Positions 60,003 through 64,000 of a stretch of 64,000 nt of DNA are shown here, piece by piece (position 1 is the stretch's first letter; the number at the start of each line of letters is the position of its first letter). Both the position numbers and the translations under genes were made by a program. The notes under the pieces were generated by a model that searched no databases, was not told where the DNA came from, and saw only the letters and a list, made by a program, of their open reading frames with translations. Location: positions 62,001-126,000 of the forward strand of contig JBFWVA010000005.1 of NCBI GenBank assembly GCA_050246995.1, in the 5' to 3' direction. This stretch comes from SHVO01 sp050246995 (lineage in GTDB: Bacteria > Pseudomonadota > Alphaproteobacteria > Rhodospirillales > Rhodospirillaceae).

Positions 60003-61523
60003 GTGTCGGGACTTGGTCATAGGATCGCCACCGGCGCCACCTGGATCGTCCTCCAACGGCTGGCTGTGCGGCTTATCGGCCTCATCAGCACAGTCATCCT
60101 CGCGCGTCTCCTCGTTCCGGAGGACTTCGGGCTTGTCGCTCTCGCGACCACCATGCTGGCCGTTCTAGAGACGCTGCTGGAACTGGGCTTCGATCTTGCA
60201 CTCATCCAAAAGCAATCGGCCGACCGCTCCCAATACGATACCGCGTGGACACTTTCGATCGCCCGCGGTCTACTGACCGCGCTTCTGTTTGTCGCGGCCG
60301 CGTACCCCCTCGCCGACTTCTACAATGATCCACGTTTGGCCACTGTCGTGATGTGGCTCGCCGCTATCGCGCTGATGAGCGGCTTCCAGAATATCGGCAT
60401 CGTCGAATTTCGCATGGAGCTTCAATTCGAGCGCGAGTTCCGGTTGCTTGTCATCAGTAAAGTCGCCGCGTTCATCGTCACCCTGGCTCTCGCATGGCAT
60501 TGGCGCGATTACCGCGCGCTGGTCGCCGGCATCATCACGGGCAAGGCGGTGGCCTTCCTGCTCAGCTACACGATGCACCCCTACCGCCCTCGCTTATCCT
60601 TAAAGGGCGCGACGCCGTTTCTCCACTTCTCGAAATGGCTCTTGGTCAACAATTTGATCGTGCTCATACGTCAGCGCATGGACACCTTCGTGGTCGGCAA
60701 GATGTCGAGCGCAACCGCGCTCGGCCACTACACGGTCGCGTACGAAATTTCCAATCTGGCGACGACTGAACTCATCTGGCCGATCTCCCGGGCGCTGTTT
60801 CCCGGCTTCGCGAAGATGCAAGGCAATCCGACGCGCCTCGCGGACGGCTTTGTCGCTTCGCTCGGCATCATGTTCTTTCTTGGCGCGCCGCTGGCCGTGG
60901 GCGTTGGGCTAGTCGCGGAACATATCGTACGAATTTTCCTTGGCGCGCAGTGGATGCCCGTCGTTCCCCTCATTCAGGTACTTAGTCTCTACGGCTTCCT
61001 AAACCTTCCCGTTGCTAACGGCCAAGCCATCTATCTCGCAATCGGCCGCCCGGATCTCATCACATGGCGTGGTCTGCCAAGCGTCATTGTGCTTCCCCCA
61101 GCCCTGATCGGCGGCGTCTATTACCTCGGCCCTGTGGGGGCCGCGTGGGGTCTTGTGCTGAGCGCCGCTATTGGACTTGTCGTGCATTTCTGGCTGATCA
61201 AACGTCAGTTGACCGTCACCGCGAAGGACATCATTGGAGCCTTGTGGCGTCCAAGCGTTGCACTTTGCGCGATGGCTGCCGTCGTCCTTGTCATTAACCG
61301 TGCGTGGCCCGACGACGAGACGCTGACCCGCGATCTCATACAGACCTTGATCCTGGCCGCCGCGGGCGCACTGACCTACTTCGGGACAGTCGCCCTGTTG
61401 TGGCTTGGTGCGGGCCGGCCAGACGGAACCGAGAAGCGTATTCTGGCAACGGTTGAAGAATGGCTGGCCGCACGCCGGAGCGCGGCGACTGTGCTTCCGA
61501 GGTCAGAACCGCCGACCGCCTAG
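60003..61523 (+). CDS. Polysaccharide flippase (Wzx/MOP family)
   Basis: 506 residues, GTG start. About 12-14 hydrophobic helices run along the whole length. Family marks: GATWIVLQRLAVRLIGLIST at the N-terminus, ARLLVPEDFGLVALATTM, LELGFDLALIQ, FSKWLLVNNLIVLIRQRMDT, VVGKMSSATALGHYTVAYEI and ISRALFPGFAKM. These WzxC-like transporters flip lipid-linked oligosaccharide across the inner membrane for exopolysaccharide or O-antigen. No glycosyltransferase lies beside it in this window, so the partner genes are elsewhere. Confidence 0.93.
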   Translation: MSGLGHRIATGATWIVLQRLAVRLIGLISTVILARLLVPEDFGLVALATTMLAVLETLLELGFDLALIQKQSADRSQYDTAWTLSIARGLLTALLFVAAAYPLADFYNDPRLATVVMWLAAIALMSGFQNIGIVEFRMELQFEREFRLLVISKVAAFIVTLALAWHWRDYRALVAGIITGKAVAFLLSYTMHPYRPRLSLKGATPFLHFSKWLLVNNLIVLIRQRMDTFVVGKMSSATALGHYTVAYEISNLATTELIWPISRALFPGFAKMQGNPTRLADGFVASLGIMFFLGAPLAVGVGLVAEHIVRIFLGAQWMPVVPLIQVLSLYGFLNLPVANGQAIYLAIGRPDLITWRGLPSVIVLPPALIGGVYYLGPVGAAWGLVLSAAIGLVVHFWLIKRQLTVTAKDIIGALWRPSVALCAMAAVVLVINRAWPDDETLTRDLIQTLILAAAGALTYFGTVALLWLGAGRPDGTEKRILATVEEWLAARRSAATVLPRSEPPTA

Positions 61524-61849
61524 ACTCGGCGGCGTCTCCGCTCCCCGAGCAGTCCGTAATTGGTAAAATGCACCTATCGGATGTACGCCGCCTTCACCTT
61601 GCCGGCGAACACCTGGTGTTTTCTTTTGAAGCGGGCCGCAGCAGGCGCGAGCGATAACCGCGTCCAAGTTATTCCACCTCAAGTTATTTTTGCCTCAAAA
61701 CTTGTTTTATCCACAAGGTTGTGTTTACCCCACCCTCGGTAGCGTCACGGGGGCACGGCGTGTATTGTTAGTCATCGCTATCACGGGGGACTTTCAATCA
61801 ACGATATAGCGAGCCGTTCGACAACTGCCGTTTGCCTCAACTGGTGGTC
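61524..61849. other. 326-base gap before response regulator 1
   Basis: No gene seen. It holds a short tandem motif: CAAGTTATT at 61665-61673 and 61680-61688, with AACTTG at 61699-61704 completing an inverted pair (CAAGTT/AACTTG, 13-base spacer). This may be an operator for the following regulator. TTGTTT and TTGTGT boxes near 61702-61735 are possible promoter parts, not certain. Confidence 0.45.
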
Positions 61850-62596
61850 ATGAGTTTCGCGCCAGGCTCTTCCGGTGAATTCGATTTCTCCAAGATCAGC
61901 TTTTTGGTCGTGGACGATAAGCCCTTCTTCCGCGAGATGGTTCATGGCGCCTTGCGCGGGCGTACGCGCGCGTTGCGCGACGCCACCACGGTAGACAAAG
62001 GTGTCGAGGTCCTTCGTCACTACGGACCGGACATCAACTGCATCATTTCCGATTGGGATATGACGCCGCTCGGTGGGCTTGATCTTCTACGCATGGTGCG
62101 TGCGCGTCTTATTCCGACCGTTTCGCCGCGTGTCAGCTATGTGATCTTGACCGCGCGCGCCGACACGGCTGCGGTGAAATGCGCTATCGATCTTGACGTC
62201 AACGGGTTCGCTGTCGCGCCGCTTTCGATCGAGAAACTCATCAAAACGATCGGAACCGCGTTGCGCCGCACATGGATGCTGCATCAGCCGATGCATTACG
62301 CCGCAGTGACGCCGCTTGTCCCGACGCCACTTTCGAACGATACGTCGGCCCCGAAGACGACCGCACCGGTGCAAGAGGTGCGTAAACCTGCGCCACCCGC
62401 CGGGCCGCCCCTCAATAACATCCGCATCTGCGGGATCGACGCCGTACAGCCCGGTGCCATTCTCGCGAAAGACCTACGCGATCAAGATGGGCGGCTTCTC
62501 CTTCCCACCGGGACGGAATTGCGCGCGACCCTCATCGATCAGGTGCGCGGAGCGGTGCAGTTCTTGTGGATCGGGGATAACCCGAAAGGGACATAA
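61850..62596 (+). CDS. Response regulator 1: atypical receiver with HD-GYP-N-like tail
   Basis: 248 residues from ATG 61850; TTG 61832 is an alternative. The receiver (~15-135) has acidic pair VDDKPFF, phospho-acceptor Asp68 (IISDWDMTP) and Thr101 (ILTARAD). The invariant Lys that should precede Pro is replaced: FAVAP has Ala123. A Pro-rich linker (~140-185) leads to IRICGIDAVQPGAILAKDLR, LLLPTGTELRATLIDQ: the motif found just before HD-GYP domains, but no HD domain follows. Output role unknown. A paralog follows 144 bases on. Confidence 0.88.
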   Translation: MSFAPGSSGEFDFSKISFLVVDDKPFFREMVHGALRGRTRALRDATTVDKGVEVLRHYGPDINCIISDWDMTPLGGLDLLRMVRARLIPTVSPRVSYVILTARADTAAVKCAIDLDVNGFAVAPLSIEKLIKTIGTALRRTWMLHQPMHYAAVTPLVPTPLSNDTSAPKTTAPVQEVRKPAPPAGPPLNNIRICGIDAVQPGAILAKDLRDQDGRLLLPTGTELRATLIDQVRGAVQFLWIGDNPKGT

Positions 62597-62740
62597 TCCC
62601 GCAAAATAGAACGATTCCGCGCACTCCGCGCCCGCAACCAAACTCTCATCCGATACGTTGATCCTTTTCCCTGCAAGCCGTGATACCGCGCTGACGGGCA
62701 GGCTGGGCCATTTTCTCAACCATTGGATTAGAGGTCGTCC

Positions 62741-63505
62741 ATGACCGTCGCCTACGGCCCTCACGCCGATTTCAATCTCTCCCGTATTGGCTTTCTCCTC
62801 GTGGATGACAAGCCGATGTCTCGCGAAATGGCGCATACGGCGCTTGTCAGCCGCGCACGCAACGTCCGGCAAACCATGAGCGTCGAGAAAGCCACTGAGA
62901 TTCTCACGGAGCCGGGCGCTGAGGTGGAATGTGTTGTCGCCGATTGGGACATGCTGCCAGTCGGAGGACTGGAGTTGCTGCGCATGATCCGCTGCCGCGC
63001 GCTGCCGAACGTCGATCCGCGGACCAGTTTTGTGATTTTCACGGCGAGAGCCGAAGAAGCCGCGGTCAAATGCGCGATCGAGCTCGACGTGAACGGCTTC
63101 GCCGCTGCGCCGCTTTCCTTGGACAAACTCGCCCGCACCATCAGCGCTGCTGTGACCCGGACCTGGCACTTACAGGATATCGGCCACTATGCGTCGGTAC
63201 CGTGTGTCGTTCCGCCGCCTCTCCCCTCGGAGCCGATCATTTCCCGTACGCCGTCCACGATGGCCGGAGCGTCGGGAAGTTCGCCGTTCCGCCACGTGCA
63301 GGCGCACGACCGTGGCAGGGTCAGCGCGCGGATGTGCGGTCTTAAGGATATTCAGCCGGGCACAATCCTTGCGCGCGATATCCGCGATGTTCATGGGGCG
63401 CTGCTCCTGCGCACCGGGACGGCGCTGGACCCCGCTATCCTGGAGCGGCTCCGCAAGGCGGCCGGGGCGGGCGCGGATCGTTATCAGGTGTGGGTCCGCA
63501 CCTAG
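62741..63505 (+). CDS. Response regulator 2: paralog of regulator 1
   Basis: 254 residues. Same layout: receiver with VDDKPMS, Asp68 (VVADWDMLPVGG), Thr101 (IFTARAEEAAVKCAIELDV) and Ala123 in FAAAP instead of Lys-Pro. A linker of ~55 residues rich in Pro and Ser is followed by MCGLKDIQPGTILARDIRDV and LLLRTGTALDPAILERLRKA, which ends the protein. Tandem duplication of regulator 1. The hairpin GGGCCC-GCAG-GGGCCC at 63510-63525 lies right after its stop. Confidence 0.88.
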   Translation: MTVAYGPHADFNLSRIGFLLVDDKPMSREMAHTALVSRARNVRQTMSVEKATEILTEPGAEVECVVADWDMLPVGGLELLRMIRCRALPNVDPRTSFVIFTARAEEAAVKCAIELDVNGFAAAPLSLDKLARTISAAVTRTWHLQDIGHYASVPCVVPPPLPSEPIISRTPSTMAGASGSSPFRHVQAHDRGRVSARMCGLKDIQPGTILARDIRDVHGALLLRTGTALDPAILERLRKAAGAGADRYQVWVRT

Positions 63506-63537
63506 CGGCGGGCCCGCAGGGGCCCTAAGATGGCGCC

Positions 63538-64000
63538 ATGCGTATCGACATCGTCTTCGACACGGTCTGCCCCTGGTGCTTCGTCGGCAAGCGCCGGTTT
63601 GACCGTGCCCTTAAAGCCAGGCCAAACCTCAAACCTGAGGTTCGCTATCGATCTTTTCTTTTGAATCCCGATCTGCCGCCGCAGGGTGTCGATCGGCGCG
63701 AGTATTTGGAACGAAAGTTCGGCGGTAGCCATCAATATGATCGGATCGCCGAGGCGCTGGTCTACACGGGCAAAGCCGAAGGCATCAATTTTGCCCTCGA
63801 CAAGATCAAGCGCGTCCCCAATTCGGCCAACTCGCATCGCCTCGTGCGCCTCGCGCATACCCTCGGGCGGCAGAACGAGGCGGTGGAACTCCTTTTCAGC
63901 TCCTTCTTCGAGCAGGGTCTGGATTTGGGGAACGTCGAGGTCTTGATCCGACTTGCCGAGCAGATCGGGATCGAGCGTCACATGGCGCATGCGCACCTTT
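63538..64000 (+). CDS. DsbA-family (FrnE-like) thiol oxidoreductase, N-terminal part
   Basis: The frame is open from ATG 63538 to the window end (154 codons seen). The CxxC active site is at the N-terminus: MRIDIVFDTVCPWCFVGKRR (Cys11, Cys14). Further family marks: YRSFLLNPDLPPQGVDRREY, FALDKIKRVPNSANSHRLVR and LFSSFFEQGLDLGNVEVL. This is the cytosolic FrnE/2-hydroxychromene-2-carboxylate isomerase-like branch of DsbA proteins, without signal peptide. 3' end outside the window. Confidence 0.92.
   Translation, partial: MRIDIVFDTVCPWCFVGKRRFDRALKARPNLKPEVRYRSFLLNPDLPPQGVDRREYLERKFGGSHQYDRIAEALVYTGKAEGINFALDKIKRVPNSANSHRLVRLAHTLGRQNEAVELLFSSFFEQGLDLGNVEVLIRLAEQIGIERHMAHAHL

Overview
The window is 64 kb of GC-rich bacterial chromosome. 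Its housekeeping order points to an alphaproteobacterium: ispDF (bifunctional), then dusB-ntrB-ntrC-ntrY-ntrX-dat-HAD-hfq-hflX, and rlpA-dacA-tmk-holB-metG-tatD-MBL hydrolase. Large TonB-dependent receptors, Tat-exported DUF1552 proteins and a DUF1592-type cytochrome protein suggest a free-living soil or water heterotroph; I cannot fix the genus from sequence alone. No integrase, transposase, CRISPR array or rRNA was seen. One tRNA, Ser(TGA), is present.

Layout. 1-3444: tail of a VWA protein and a first TonB-dependent receptor. 3445-4060: a gene-free, structure-rich spacer with a 35-bp direct repeat, six TGTCGCC heptamers and an inverted repeat that covers the next ribosome binding site. 4061-7035: small genes (hypotheticals, YetF/DUF421, CutA, a lysine-rich protein, SemiSWEET). 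7269-20149: isoprenoid and nitrogen-regulation/Hfq block. 20203-25312: DUF3300 protein, lipoprotein, MazG, small hypotheticals and a PhnP-like hydrolase. 25529-33916: minus-strand block for translation, replication and cell wall. 34055-37663: a membrane adenylate cyclase translationally coupled to an NMT1-type ABC importer. 37660-42200: methylthioadenosine/5'-deoxyadenosine salvage (class II aldolase, mtnA, mtnP) with an EAL response regulator between the two parts. 42318-44733: tRNA-Ser, a secreted NHL protein and a beta-lactamase-fold hydrolase.

44881-56738 is the main accessory block, all on the minus strand. It holds two DUF1552 proteins with twin-arginine leaders, one DUF1592-family c-type cytochrome-like lipoprotein, one large TonB-dependent receptor, one unrecognised exported protein and two tandem 'Yx(FWY)xxD' secreted-repeat proteins. 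All products look exported, so this reads as an outer-membrane uptake plus periplasmic redox/processing system whose substrate is unknown. The receptor at 562-3444 belongs to the same receptor subfamily.

57098-64000: OsmC peroxidase, a sugar epimerase/dehydrogenase that seems to start at ATT, a TPR lipoprotein, a candidate 25-residue membrane peptide, a polysaccharide flippase, two tandem paralogous response regulators with an altered receiver active site, and the start of a DsbA-family protein. Gene duplication recurs in the window: TonB receptors, DUF1552, secreted-repeat proteins and receivers each occur twice.
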